A stretch of 13,562 bases of DNA from Ignavibacteria bacterium (GCA_027347805.1 DAIEQP010000420.1:1-13562); one strand, 5' to 3'. Numbered from the stretch's first letter, positions 1 to 8,445 are shown. A program made the numbers and translations. Notes: generated from the sequence alone by a model not told the origin.

Positions 1-1186
1 TATCGAAGATGTAATTCACATTCATCTGAATGCCCCCATCTGACACACTGTTGCTCGTCTTTCTTGCACTGCTCAGCTTGGGATCAATCTGTCCATCGAA
101 TTTGCTGATTGATAAACTTATTTCATAAAATAAAGGACTATCGCCGACCTGGAACCATTTGAAGCCAAAAACTTTATTATTCCAGCTGTAATCTTCAATT
201 CGCGGATCTGTGTGAGTAATATTATCATTGCTGAAAAATCCATTTAAATAAAACTTTGCACCTTTTATAAATTCATCATCGCTAAAATTTGCTTTAAATG
301 AAAAATCGCCAAAATCGATCGGGACATTTTGTTCATTCAAGAATTTCTTAATGATCTGGCTTGAATAACTTTTCCTGCCGGTAAAAATGAAAGAACCATT
401 AGGAAGCGGACCTTCGAGCAAAACTTTTGCAGTTAAGAAACTAGCTGAAGCTTTTGCACCGAAACTATTTTTGTTTCCATCCTTTGTTATAATACTCATT
501 ACTGAAGAGAGCCTTCCGCCGAATTCAGCTGCAAAACCCCCCTTGTAAAATTCTATATTGTTAATCATATCAGGATCAACAACACTGAACAATCCAAGTG
601 CATGAAATGGATTATAAATTGTAAGACCATCAATTAAAACTAAATTCTGATTGCTTGCGCCGCCTCGTACATAATATTGTGCAGAGACATCACCGGTGGA
701 CTGCACACCCGGCAGATATTTTATTCCCCTGAATACATCTGTTTCAACTCCTTTTGGTATTGATTCCAATTCTCGCGCGCCGATTCGCTGCATGCTGATG
801 CTTGTCGAATTTTCATCCTTGTACCGTTCTCCCACTCTCTCAATCGTTTTCATCTGTATCCCGGATTGTTCCATCGGGATGTTGTATTGAGTAACTTTAT
901 CCTTTGCCAATTTTATTTGAATAACTTTTGTTTTGTATCCGACATAAGAAATTATCAATGTCAGATTTTTTTCGGCGGGAAGTGAAGGAATAATAAAATA
1001 TCCGCGCACATCGGTGTTGGCTCCCCGATTAGCTTCTTTTACATATGCAGTTGCATAAACAAGCGCTTCGGCAGAAAGTGAATCGGTTACAAAACCGCGG
1101 AGTGTTCCTAAATCCTGTGCAATTGAAAATGTTGCTGTAAATAGAATCACAAGTGCAGTAATATTCCGGAATTTTATTCTATTCAA
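1..1186 (-). CDS. TonB-dependent outer-membrane receptor, N-terminal part (runs off left edge)
   Basis: The reading frame is open from the start to base 2 (395 codons), with no stop, so the C-terminal barrel lies outside the window. Residues 1-23 form a signal peptide (positive residues, then a hydrophobic run ending SIAQ). Residues 27-105 are a carboxypeptidase-regulatory-like beta sandwich (GTLRGFVTDS, DVRGYFIIPSLP, ISYVGYKTK). Residues 130-235 are the TonB plug, with the family motifs YYVRGGASNQNLVLIDG and IYNPFHALGLFSVVDP; barrel strands follow. The protein should sit in the outer membrane and take up a ligand, not identifiable from this part, with TonB/ExbBD energy. There is no ATG: the frame upstream is closed by a TAA at 1211-1213. 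The TTG at 1186 is preferred because AAGG (1196-1199) lies 9 nt upstream; the TTG at 1195 is too close to it. The acs gene lies 80-90 bp upstream on the same strand. Confidence 0.9.
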   Translation of the reverse strand, partial: MNRIKFRNITALVILFTATFSIAQDLGTLRGFVTDSLSAEALVYATAYVKEANRGANTDVRGYFIIPSLPAEKNLTLIISYVGYKTKVIQIKLAKDKVTQYNIPMEQSGIQMKTIERVGERYKDENSTSISMQRIGARELESIPKGVETDVFRGIKYLPGVQSTGDVSAQYYVRGGASNQNLVLIDGLTIYNPFHALGLFSVVDPDMINNIEFYKGGFAAEFGGRLSSVMSIITKDGNKNSFGAKASASFLTAKVLLEGPLPNGSFIFTGRKSYSSQIIKKFLNEQNVPIDFGDFSFKANFSDDEFIKGAKFYLNGFFSNDNITHTDPRIEDYSWNNKVFGFKWFQVGDSPLFYEISLSISKFDGQIDPKLSSARKTSNSVSDGGIQMNVNYIFD

Positions 1187-1214
1187 TACAAGCAACCTTA
1201 TGGATTTAGTTTAA

Positions 1215-1240
1215 CAGGACAAATGTATTTTTTTGCCCTG
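1215..1240 (-). promoter_or_regulatory. Candidate promoter inside an imperfect inverted repeat
   Basis: On the minus strand, TACATTTG (1220-1227) matches the Bacteroidota sigma-factor -7 element TAnnTTTG. It sits 25-34 bp before the TTG start of the left-edge receptor. It overlaps an imperfect inverted repeat, caggaca (1215-1221) and tgccctg (1234-1240), with 7-bp arms, one mismatch and a 12-bp spacer, as an operator over a promoter would. No clear -33 TTTG box is visible. The motif match is seen; promoter and operator roles are inferred. Confidence 0.35.
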
Positions 1241-1274
1241 CTAAATTAAGTCCATTTTTTTTTGCATCAAAAAA

Positions 1275-3167
1275 TTATTCTTCTAATGTTGAAATATTTC
1301 CGGGATCCTGACCAAGGGCTTTTGCTTTCAATACTCTTCTCATAATTTTTCCTGATCTGGTGTTCGGAAGTGATTCAACAATTTCTACATGTTCTGGTTT
1401 AGCAATTGGTCCCACTTCATGACTAACATGCTGACGCAATTCTTCAACCAACTGAGGACTTGATGTCTTTCCAGCTTTGAGAATTACATAAGCATAAATT
1501 GCGTTCCCCTTTACTTCATGCGGCAGACCGATTGCAGCAGCTTCAGCAACTGCGCTGTGGCTTACCAAAGCACTTTCTATTTCTGCAGTTCCTAATCTGT
1601 AACCAGAAACTTTTATTACATCATCAACTCTGCCGATTATCCAGTAATAACCATCTTCATCCCTTCTTACACTATCGCCGGTTAAATACATACCTGGATA
1701 TTTTGACCAGTACTGCTGAATGTACCTTTCTTCATCTTTCCAAACAGTTCTAATCATTGCAGGCCATGGAGTTTTAATTACAAGAAAGCCCTCTTCATTA
1801 TCTTTTACAGGATTTCCATTTTCATCAACTACATCCATTTTAATTCCGGGGAAAGGACGAGTTCCGCTTCCCGGTTTTAAAGGAACTGTTGGAGTAGGTG
1901 TAATCATAAACATACCTGTTTCAGTCTGCCACCATGTATCCATAATCGGGCATTTTTCTTTTCCTACTACACGATGATACCATTTCCACGCTTCAGGATT
2001 AATTGGTTCACCAACAGAACCAAGCAGACGTAATGATGACAAATCATGCCTGTTAACCCAGCTTTCACCGAAACGCATCAATCCCCTGATTGCAGTTGGA
2101 GCAGTATATAAAATATTCAATCCATACTTTTCAATCATAGACCACCAGCGGTTTGGATATGGAAAGTTCGGAGCTCCTTCATACATAAATGATGTTGCAC
2201 CAGTTAACAATGGAGCATAAACAATATAACTGTGGCCTGTAATCCAACCGGGGTCTGCGGCGCACCAATACCTGTCTTCCTCCTGAATATCGAAAACATA
2301 TTTAAGCGTTGTGTAAGTACCTACCATATACCCGCCGTGAGTATGCAGAATAGCTTTCGGCTTTCCAGTTGTTCCGCTTGTGTATAAAATAAAGAGAGGA
2401 TCCTCTGCATCCATTTCTTCAAGCGAACATTCTTTTGAAACGACGGGAAGGTTTATTAATTCATTATACCACATATCACGGCCGAATTCCATATTGATAG
2501 GCTGACCTGTTCTTTTAACAACAAGTACATGCTCAACAGTACCGCATCTTTGCAATGCTTCATCGGCAATCTGTTTGAGCGGAACAATTTTTCCTCTTTG
2601 ATAAGCTCCGTCGGCAACGATTAAAACTTTCGAATTACTGTCTTCAATTCTTTCAGCAAGTGATTCAACAGAAAATCCTCCGTAAACAACAGAATGAATC
2701 GCACCTATTCTTGCGCATGCCAGCATTGCAATAATTATCTCAGGAATTCTTCCCATGTAAATTGTTACGCGGTCGCCTTTTTTAACTCCAAGACTTTTCA
2801 ACACATTTCCAAAACGGCATGTTTCTCTTTGAAGAGAATAGTATGACATTGTTTTACTATCACCGTTTTCCCCTTCCCAGATTAAAGCAAGTTTATTTCT
2901 TCTGTAAGTTTTTACATGCCGGTCAAGACAATTGTAAGAAATGTTTGTTTTTCCGTTTACAAACCATTTATAAAAAGGTTTGCTGGAATCATCCATTACC
3001 TTATCCCACTTTTTAAACCAGTGAAGTTCCTCGGCGCGTTCTTCCCAGAATTTCTGGTAATTATCACCTGCATATTTATTTAATTCGTCCCAGTCTTTTA
3101 TGTTTGCTTTATCTATGGTTTCTTGCGAAGGATAATAGACTTCCCCGGAAAGTTTTTTATTACTCAT
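1275..3167 (-). CDS. acs: Acetyl-CoA synthetase, AMP-forming
   Basis: A 630-aa member of the ANL adenylate-forming superfamily. It should make acetyl-CoA from acetate, ATP and CoA through acetyl-AMP in the cytoplasm. The N-terminal Acs cap is at about 35-90. The P-loop-like A3 motif YTSGTTGKPK is at 262-271. The motif TWWQTETG at 411-418 carries the Trp that closes the small acyl pocket and favours acetate. The hinge and A8 region runs from TGD (496-498) through GRVDDVIKVSGYRLGTAEIE. SGKIMRR has the A10 lysine K607, the residue acetylated by Pat-type enzymes and removed by CobB in known Acs proteins. Length fits the family (about 630-660). The start is well supported: GGAGGAAATAA precedes the ATG. 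The upstream gap to the two-heme lipoprotein is 123 bp, so it may have its own promoter. A propionyl-CoA synthetase is less likely given the WW motif and length. Confidence 0.96.
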   Translation of the reverse strand: MSNKKLSGEVYYPSQETIDKANIKDWDELNKYAGDNYQKFWEERAEELHWFKKWDKVMDDSSKPFYKWFVNGKTNISYNCLDRHVKTYRRNKLALIWEGENGDSKTMSYYSLQRETCRFGNVLKSLGVKKGDRVTIYMGRIPEIIIAMLACARIGAIHSVVYGGFSVESLAERIEDSNSKVLIVADGAYQRGKIVPLKQIADEALQRCGTVEHVLVVKRTGQPINMEFGRDMWYNELINLPVVSKECSLEEMDAEDPLFILYTSGTTGKPKAILHTHGGYMVGTYTTLKYVFDIQEEDRYWCAADPGWITGHSYIVYAPLLTGATSFMYEGAPNFPYPNRWWSMIEKYGLNILYTAPTAIRGLMRFGESWVNRHDLSSLRLLGSVGEPINPEAWKWYHRVVGKEKCPIMDTWWQTETGMFMITPTPTVPLKPGSGTRPFPGIKMDVVDENGNPVKDNEEGFLVIKTPWPAMIRTVWKDEERYIQQYWSKYPGMYLTGDSVRRDEDGYYWIIGRVDDVIKVSGYRLGTAEIESALVSHSAVAEAAAIGLPHEVKGNAIYAYVILKAGKTSSPQLVEELRQHVSHEVGPIAKPEHVEIVESLPNTRSGKIMRRVLKAKALGQDPGNISTLEE

Positions 3168-3290
3168 TTATTTCCTCCAGTGAATGTTTGATGTGTTATT
3201 CTTAAATCAAATTAATGCATCAAAATTCTAAAATCAATCTGGATAAATTTAATTATACCTTATAGCTGATATATTTGTCTGATAATTTAT

Positions 3291-3557
3291 TTAATTCCAC
3301 AACTTCGAATGACAACTGTAACATGATATGCCTGCGCTTCCCCCTTTTAAATCAGAGCCGTGGCATGAGATGCAATTTGTTGAAGCACTGTTCAATCCTG
3401 ATTTATGCATCACTCCTTTTTCGCTTACTGTATGATCAACTGGGACAACTGAGCTTGATGTATTTGAAGTACTTTGTGTAGGCTCTGAAGAATTTGAACA
3501 TCCAAAAAATATTGCGAGTAAAATTACTGCTGGAAGTATTTTCATTTTGCAACTCAT
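3291..3557 (-). CDS. Small lipoprotein with two c-type heme sites
   Basis: An 88-aa protein. Residues 5-19 are a short lipoprotein signal ending at IFFGC, so Cys20 is the probable lipidated residue. Residues 21-45 are a Ser/Thr-rich linker, as in surface- or membrane-tethered lipoproteins. The C-terminal 30 residues hold two heme-c motifs, CISCH (62-66) and CYSCH (79-83), joined by a glycine-rich segment (GSDLKGGSAG). This implies a periplasmic electron carrier or sensor with two covalently bound hemes. Extra axial histidines could be H42 and H51. No enzyme domain is present. The ATG at 3545 (Met5) is an alternative start with a more usual signal peptide; neither start has a clear ribosome binding site. 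It lies 108 bp after the GH43 gene on the same strand. The function beyond heme binding is not recognisable. Confidence 0.8.
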   Translation of the reverse strand: MSCKMKILPAVILLAIFFGCSNSSEPTQSTSNTSSSVVPVDHTVSEKGVMHKSGLNSASTNCISCHGSDLKGGSAGISCYSCHSKLWN

Positions 3558-3665
3558 CTATTTTTAATCTTAGACGATTCTTTCTTCCTTAACTTGCGCA
3601 AAGATTTTTGGGAATATATTATGAATGATGTTTAGTTAACTTTTCTCCTCCCCATCCACTCTAAA

Positions 3666-4673
3666 TTATTTATCAAGCAATTCTTTATCAACCCCTTCAT
3701 TTGTCATTTTGATTTGTTTTATGAATCCCTCCTCATCAAAGTACATTCTGTCAATGCAGACCACCCTGTTATCTCTTGCATTACTTCCCTTTGGCCTGCG
3801 GTGATAAATAATATACCAAAAATCCTTAACTGGATTTTTAATAACAGAATGATGTCCTGCACCGGCTGCAATATTTTCATCCTGCTGAGGAATTTTTCCG
3901 ATTCTTTTAAATGGACCAGTTGGTTTATCTGCAATTGCATAAGCAACACTATAATCCGAACCGCCCCAGTTTCCTTCAGACCACATGAAATAATATTTCC
4001 CGTTCCGATAAAACATGAAAGGTCCTTCAACATATTGCTCAGGAGTGATTTCCATAAATACGGTTCCATCATCAAACTGAATGAATCCTGTAAAGTCATC
4101 ATTCAACTGTGCAATATTGCAGTGTCTCCATCCTCCGTAAATCAGATAATATTTCCCATCATTATCATGAAAAACAAACTGATCAATCGGCTGGGCATTA
4201 TTATAAAAATTTCCAACCAGAGGTTTCCCTAAATAATCTTTATATGGTCCCGCTGGAGAATCAGCAACAGCTATTCCAATTCCACCGGTATGACTCGAAA
4301 TATCTTTTTCATCCCAGTATGGACCGCCCGGACGCTGAAGATCATTTGCAGAAAAAAACAGATAATATTTTTTTTCTTTCTCAATTACTGCAGGAGCCCA
4401 CATTGCTTTGTGTGCCCATTTTATAATTGAGGTATCAATTACAGAAAGATGCTTCTCCCATTTAACAAGATCGTATGATGAAAATGCATCCATGAAAACC
4501 TGCTTTTCATATTTATCCGAGTATGTTGGGAATATCCAGTATTGATTTTGAAATATTGCGCCTTCAGGGTCGGAGTAATTTCCTTCAAGTATTGGATTGC
4601 CCGATTTCTCATTATGAATTTGACTGAATAAATTTGTGATGCAGACAAGAGATAATATTAAAATTTTTTTCAT
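3666..4673 (-). CDS. Secreted glycoside hydrolase, family 43
   Basis: A 335-aa protein with a signal peptide (MKKILILSLVCITNLFSQ, 1-18) and a single five-bladed beta-propeller domain. The three GH43 acidic residues are readable: the base D35 in NYSDPEG, the pKa-modulating D164 in QPIDQF, and the acid E216 in YVEGPF. H274/H275 in GAGHHSV match the conserved His near the active-site ion. Family members hydrolyse alpha-L-arabinofuranosides, beta-xylosides or related pentose links in plant polysaccharides. Strand repeats such as KKYYLFFSAN, GKYYLIYGG and GKYYFMWSEG are typical. It starts 8 bp after the stop of the pentapeptide-repeat gene and has no visible Shine-Dalgarno, so coupled translation is likely. 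The exact substrate cannot be read from sequence. No carbohydrate-binding module is attached. Confidence 0.92.
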   Translation of the reverse strand: MKKILILSLVCITNLFSQIHNEKSGNPILEGNYSDPEGAIFQNQYWIFPTYSDKYEKQVFMDAFSSYDLVKWEKHLSVIDTSIIKWAHKAMWAPAVIEKEKKYYLFFSANDLQRPGGPYWDEKDISSHTGGIGIAVADSPAGPYKDYLGKPLVGNFYNNAQPIDQFVFHDNDGKYYLIYGGWRHCNIAQLNDDFTGFIQFDDGTVFMEITPEQYVEGPFMFYRNGKYYFMWSEGNWGGSDYSVAYAIADKPTGPFKRIGKIPQQDENIAAGAGHHSVIKNPVKDFWYIIYHRRPKGSNARDNRVVCIDRMYFDEEGFIKQIKMTNEGVDKELLDK

Positions 4674-4681
4674 GCGGGAGT

Positions 4682-5254
4682 TTATTTTATTTCTATATCA
4701 TATTTTCTAAGCAATCCCGGCAAACCATTAAGGGAAAATTTTGCCTTCTTTATTTTATTTCCGTCGGGATTAATATCATAATTATATGCAGATGTAAAAT
4801 CCGCCTTTTCCAATATTGACTGGCTGAATGCTGCCTTGAATAAATCGCATTCGTCGAATGTTGAACCGCTTAAATCGCATTCCGTAAAATCAACTTCGTG
4901 AAGCAGGGACTTTGTAAATGAAGTCTTATTTAATTTCTTTCTGAAGAATGATGAATGATTCAATACGCAGTTTTCAAAACTGAATGATAACCCAAATTCG
5001 TTACAGTTTTCGAATTGTATTCCAAGCAATTTACAATTATTAAAATGCACATCTCTAAAAGCTGCCTGACTTACATTTACAAGACTGAGATTGCAGTCAA
5101 TAAACCGGCAGTCAATGAATATTGCCTCTATCAATTTTACCTTAGTAAAATCGCAGCTTCTAAAAGTGCACCGCTCATATTCATATTTACTGAAAATATG
5201 CTTATCAAAAACTTCCTGCTGAATCTCTTTTTCAAATATTAATTCTCTTTCCAT
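4682..5254 (-). CDS. McbG/Qnr-like pentapeptide-repeat protein
   Basis: A 190-aa cytoplasmic protein with no signal peptide. Residues 20-155 are made of A(D/N)LXX-type pentapeptides (CTFRSCDF, VDFTECDL, STFDECDL), which fold into a right-handed quadrilateral beta-helix. A break near 85-95 (NEFGLSFSFENC) and a C-terminal cap with DINPDGNKIKKAKFS resemble the E. coli microcin B17 immunity protein McbG (about 187 aa, cap with DINP..N.I) and, more distantly, Qnr. Those proteins mimic DNA and shield DNA gyrase or topoisomerase IV from poisons. Gyrase protection here is an inference from layout; many pentapeptide proteins have no known role. It is 8 bp upstream of the GH43 gene, with which it is probably cotranscribed. 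There is no microcin biosynthesis gene in the window. Confidence 0.85.
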   Translation of the reverse strand: MERELIFEKEIQQEVFDKHIFSKYEYERCTFRSCDFTKVKLIEAIFIDCRFIDCNLSLVNVSQAAFRDVHFNNCKLLGIQFENCNEFGLSFSFENCVLNHSSFFRKKLNKTSFTKSLLHEVDFTECDLSGSTFDECDLFKAAFSQSILEKADFTSAYNYDINPDGNKIKKAKFSLNGLPGLLRKYDIEIK

Positions 5255-5318
5255 CCAATTGTGCAGTTTAGTGGTGATAATTATTGTTGGTATGAATTTT
5301 CATTCAAATCACACATAC

Positions 5319-5326
5319 AAATTTAA
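5319..5326 (-). promoter_or_regulatory. Candidate -7 promoter element for the pentapeptide/GH43 pair
   Basis: The minus strand reads TAAATTTG, a match to the Bacteroidota TAnnTTTG element, in the 120-bp gap between the DUF4180 gene and the pentapeptide-repeat gene, 65 bp before the latter's ATG. No convincing -33 TTTG partner is visible and such AT-rich octamers arise by chance, so this is weak. Confidence 0.22.
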
Positions 5327-5374
5327 TTGAATAAACTTGATTTGTCAGGAGTGTGAACAATTGAAATCCAGGGG

Positions 5375-5734
5375 TCATTTAATAAGCATTTCTTTTGCTT
5401 TTTGAAAACTCTCTACAAAGAAAAATTGATTTCCACGGTTGCACTCAATTATAAATGCTCTCAAACTTTGGCTCATAGGTTTATCCCAGCTGCCTATAAT
5501 TGCCAGCTTAACATTATAGTTAACACATTTCTGAAGAATTTCTCCGGCAATACCGCTGCTGAGTCTGAAAAAATCTGAAATAATATTTTCTTCTTTTATA
5601 ATTATTCTGTGAGCGCCGTTATATGAAGCATCTCCGATTAAATCCAGTGCATCCTGAAGATCTCCGATTACAATTTCATCGCTAACGACTTCTGCTATCG
5701 CAGTATCATCGAATTTGTGAAATATTAATTCCAT
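5375..5734 (-). CDS. DUF4180 domain protein
   Basis: A 119-aa protein that is essentially one DUF4180 domain, recognised by the order of its blocks: IAEVVSDEIVIGDLQDALDLIGD (18-35 region), a Gly-Ala-His segment before RIIIKEENI, then DFF.L.SGIAGEILQK and NYNVKLAIIG, and a final FFFVESFQKAKEML. The alternation of strands and helices suggests a small alpha/beta STAS-like fold, which is an inference. No catalytic residues are known for the family and its role is unknown. There is no signal peptide, so it should be cytoplasmic. AAAGGA abuts the ATG, with a further GGA 8 nt upstream. The neighbours are a palindromic repeat upstream and the pentapeptide gene 120 bp downstream. Confidence 0.88.
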   Translation of the reverse strand: MELIFHKFDDTAIAEVVSDEIVIGDLQDALDLIGDASYNGAHRIIIKEENIISDFFRLSSGIAGEILQKCVNYNVKLAIIGSWDKPMSQSLRAFIIECNRGNQFFFVESFQKAKEMLIK

Positions 5735-5775
5735 TCCTTTATTCCAATTACTGATTTGATTTTCAAAAATATATT

Positions 5776-5938
5776 CTGTGTCGTCCCTACGGGACTCATT
5801 ATTTTTTCATTGCTAAATTTTCTACCAATATGCCGTCCCGCTGGGACTTTTAATTCATTTATTTTAGCTCCGTAGGAGCGATATGTTGGTAGTTAAAATG
5901 CAATCACAAATTCTTTTGAGCTCCGTAGGAGCGGCACA
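5776..5938. repeat. Nested palindromic intergenic repeat (four hairpin units)
   Basis: Four 13-nt hairpins lie between the barrel-protein stop and the DUF4180 gene: gtccctacgggac (5783-5795), gtcccgctgggac (5835-5847), gctccgtaggagc (5867-5879) and again gctccgtaggagc (5920-5932). The units also pair with each other. 5822-5847 matches the reverse complement of 5867-5892 (ctaccaa... against ...ttggtag), with differences that are mostly transitions, so G-U pairs would keep much of the RNA fold. 5776-5797 pairs likewise with 5917-5938 at 16 of 22 positions. The whole is a nested palindrome resembling REP/BIME-type elements. It could end or protect the receptor mRNA. Confidence 0.8.
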
Positions 5939-5944
5939 TATTTA

Positions 5945-8350
5945 TTACAAACTGCTATTCCCTTCACCGCTTTTATCCCTGTCATCACCAATTTTTCTAT
6001 CATTTCTTTGTTTATAATCGTTGAAGGAATAACTAAGACTGATTGATATCCCGCTGCTGTTAATCATGTGAAATCTTGAGTTTGTATAATAACCCGAACC
6101 ATACGATTGGTTTTCATAACTGTTAAAGTTAAGTATATTAATCACACTCATGCTGACATTCAATTTACGATCAAAGAACCGTTTACTCAAATAAATCCCG
6201 GAATAGTGTGAAGCATTTCGTTTATATAATTTATTATCAACTGCCGGACGGTACATAAAATATATTGATGCATCTATATCCCACCATAATTTTAATCCAA
6301 TGTTTGCATTAATTCTGTAAGTTTTATCCTCCATCGTTAAATCCTGCTGCAGATATTTTCCAGTTTGTTTCGTAAATGTACCGCCGAAAGAAATATTCAT
6401 CATTGTAATGAAATCGGGTAAATGTATAGGCATCATTGGAGAATTGTAATATGGGAAAGTCAGATCAAATCCATACGATTCATTTTTATTTAGATTGATA
6501 TAACTCGAAACCATTATAGAATCATTTTCAATTCCGCTTGCATTTGTAATTATCCCGGTTGATTTTGTGTAATATAAATTAATATAACGTGATAGATTCA
6601 ACGCATATGAATTCGAATATGTTGGTTCCAACTTAGAATTGCCTTCAAAGAAAGTGTTTGGCCCGTTGTACTGTCTGAAAGGATTTAAATAATACATCTG
6701 CGGATAAGTAACACGCCGGAAGGTATTAAAACCAATCTGCAATAAATCACTTAGTTTGTAACTAACATTCAAATTCGGGAAATAGCTTAAATAATTTTCT
6801 CTAAAATTACTTTGCTGTGTAAACTGATTACCTTCGGTATTTAGATTCTCTCCTCTTAATCCAAATTTAATATCAAGCTTATCCAATTTGTATGCGTAAG
6901 TTAAATAAAGCGCATGAATGTTTTCTGTGTATTCAAAAATGTTGCTGAGTTTTAAACTATCACGCCATGTATTTGTTAAATAGGAAAAATCGTTAACAAT
7001 GTAATCATTCTTTCTATTTCTCCTGGTAAAACTGTAACCTGTTTCCAATCTATCTGTGTTGAAGGGAAGCGAATAATCGGTTTTAAAAACAATTGTAGAC
7101 GCATCCAGTTTTCTATCGCTTTTCTCTATCTGCGGTTTGGATGGAATATAACTGTATGCAACATCCATATCGCTCAAAGTTGTTCCGGTTATACCGGTAT
7201 ACATAAAATCAAAAGTTAATTCATTTCCCCTTTTCTCAAACTGCTTCTTGTAGAATCCGTAAAATGTTAAATCATTATTTGGTGATTCATTAGTAGTCGT
7301 GCGGTTAAATCCGTACTGCAATAAATTGCCTGAATTATAAACAAAGTTATCATTGTTCATGGAGTAATTATATCTCGATCCATTATATGTAGCGTATACA
7401 GTCAATGAATTCTTCGCGTCGAAATCATAATCAAAACCAAACTTGGCATAACCATACATACCATAATTGCTGCTGCCCCCTTTAGAGTTTTGATAATACA
7501 TAAGCGGACTGTTGTAAACATATCTTTCTGATTCACTTTCATTCTTAGATTCATAATAATAACCATATGTTTCCATGAAAACATTTAGCTTATCAACTTT
7601 ATAGTTTATATCGATACCTGCATAATTTGTTTTTGTTGTAGTTGAAGATAAATAAAGGGATCCGCTGAAATTATCGAACTGACTTTTCTTTGTAATTAGA
7701 TTGATAATATATGTGCCCCCTTCCGCACTTTCTTTTGCGCCGGGAGCTAATATTACTTCAACCTGATCAAGCATTGTAGCCGGCATCTGGTTTAGCATTT
7801 CACCGGACATTGATGATTCATGACCATCCATTTTTATTTTTACACCTTCGCCACGAATTGTAATAGCATTTGTAGATGGATCTACATCCACCAATCCAGA
7901 ATTTTTTAAAACTTCCGTGACAGTTCCTGAATTGCCCGGCATCCTGTCTACATTTAATACTTGTCTATCCGCATGTTCTTCTATCATCGGTTTAAGTGAT
8001 TTGATAACTACTTCTTTCATCTCAATTGTTGTCGGTTCCAATTTTATCAAACCAAGCCTGCTCGTACTGCCGAGTGATACAGAATCAATTACCTGGGATA
8101 TATATCCTACCAAAGAAAATTTTACCCTTACATTTGCTTCCGTGAGATTGGTAAACTCAAATCTTCCTTTCTCATCCGTATTTGTTCCATTCAATATTTT
8201 TGAACTTAATCGGGAAGAAATAATTACAGATACATTTGCAAGCGGTTTACTTGTAATCAAATCTAAAACGGTTCCATTCAGTTTGTAATTGTTTGGCTTT
8301 GCCAGTATAAACTGCATCGAAATAAAAACTAATACTAATATTCTTTTCAT
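5945..8350 (-). CDS. TonB-receptor-like outer-membrane beta-barrel protein
   Basis: An 801-aa protein in the start chosen here. The signal peptide MKRILVLVFISMQFILA (1-17) fixes Met at 8350. A longer frame from 8410 adds 20 hydrophilic residues before the signal and is less likely; GGTGGGC lies just before the chosen ATG. Residues 23-105 are a carboxypeptidase-regulatory-like sandwich (LNGTVLDLITSKPLANVSV, DEKGRFEFTNL). Residues 115-222 are a plug-like domain (NSGTVTEVLKNSGLVDVDP, VEVILAPGAKESAEGGTYI). The rest is a large barrel rich in alternating aromatic strands, of the type called outer membrane protein beta-barrel family 3. A 21-residue charged tail follows the last strand (SISLSYSFNDY). 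The ligand is unknown; such proteins often take up peptides, siderophores or glycans. The array of 21-bp palindromes lies 154 bp or more upstream of the start, in its probable leader or promoter region. Confidence 0.9.
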   Translation of the reverse strand: MKRILVLVFISMQFILAKPNNYKLNGTVLDLITSKPLANVSVIISSRLSSKILNGTNTDEKGRFEFTNLTEANVRVKFSLVGYISQVIDSVSLGSTSRLGLIKLEPTTIEMKEVVIKSLKPMIEEHADRQVLNVDRMPGNSGTVTEVLKNSGLVDVDPSTNAITIRGEGVKIKMDGHESSMSGEMLNQMPATMLDQVEVILAPGAKESAEGGTYIINLITKKSQFDNFSGSLYLSSTTTKTNYAGIDINYKVDKLNVFMETYGYYYESKNESESERYVYNSPLMYYQNSKGGSSNYGMYGYAKFGFDYDFDAKNSLTVYATYNGSRYNYSMNNDNFVYNSGNLLQYGFNRTTTNESPNNDLTFYGFYKKQFEKRGNELTFDFMYTGITGTTLSDMDVAYSYIPSKPQIEKSDRKLDASTIVFKTDYSLPFNTDRLETGYSFTRRNRKNDYIVNDFSYLTNTWRDSLKLSNIFEYTENIHALYLTYAYKLDKLDIKFGLRGENLNTEGNQFTQQSNFRENYLSYFPNLNVSYKLSDLLQIGFNTFRRVTYPQMYYLNPFRQYNGPNTFFEGNSKLEPTYSNSYALNLSRYINLYYTKSTGIITNASGIENDSIMVSSYINLNKNESYGFDLTFPYYNSPMMPIHLPDFITMMNISFGGTFTKQTGKYLQQDLTMEDKTYRINANIGLKLWWDIDASIYFMYRPAVDNKLYKRNASHYSGIYLSKRFFDRKLNVSMSVINILNFNSYENQSYGSGYYTNSRFHMINSSGISISLSYSFNDYKQRNDRKIGDDRDKSGEGNSSL

Positions 8351-8433
8351 AATCTGCTGCCCACCCTGCTTGGTTATTAAGAGTTTATCTAATAATTGTA
8401 AATCAGTCATTTTGAATATCTTCCAATACCCTG

Positions 8434-8445
8434 TCCCGCCTGGGA
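8434..8445. repeat. Isolated short hairpin resembling the 5835 repeat unit
   Basis: The stretch tcccgcctggga folds as a 4-bp stem with a 4-nt loop. It resembles the gtcccgctgggac unit at 5835-5847 with one insertion and a changed end. It lies 84-95 bp before the barrel-protein start, so it may be a decayed copy of that element or a leader hairpin. The similarity is short and may be chance. Confidence 0.3.

Noticed and set aside
696..890. Plus-strand 64-aa frame at the left edge
   Set aside because: It is antisense to the TonB receptor, whose translation is clearly homologous to a known family.
3714..4232. Plus-strand 172-aa frame and 3719-4102 minus-strand frame
   Set aside because: They are shadows of the GH43 gene, which carries the family motifs in its own frame.
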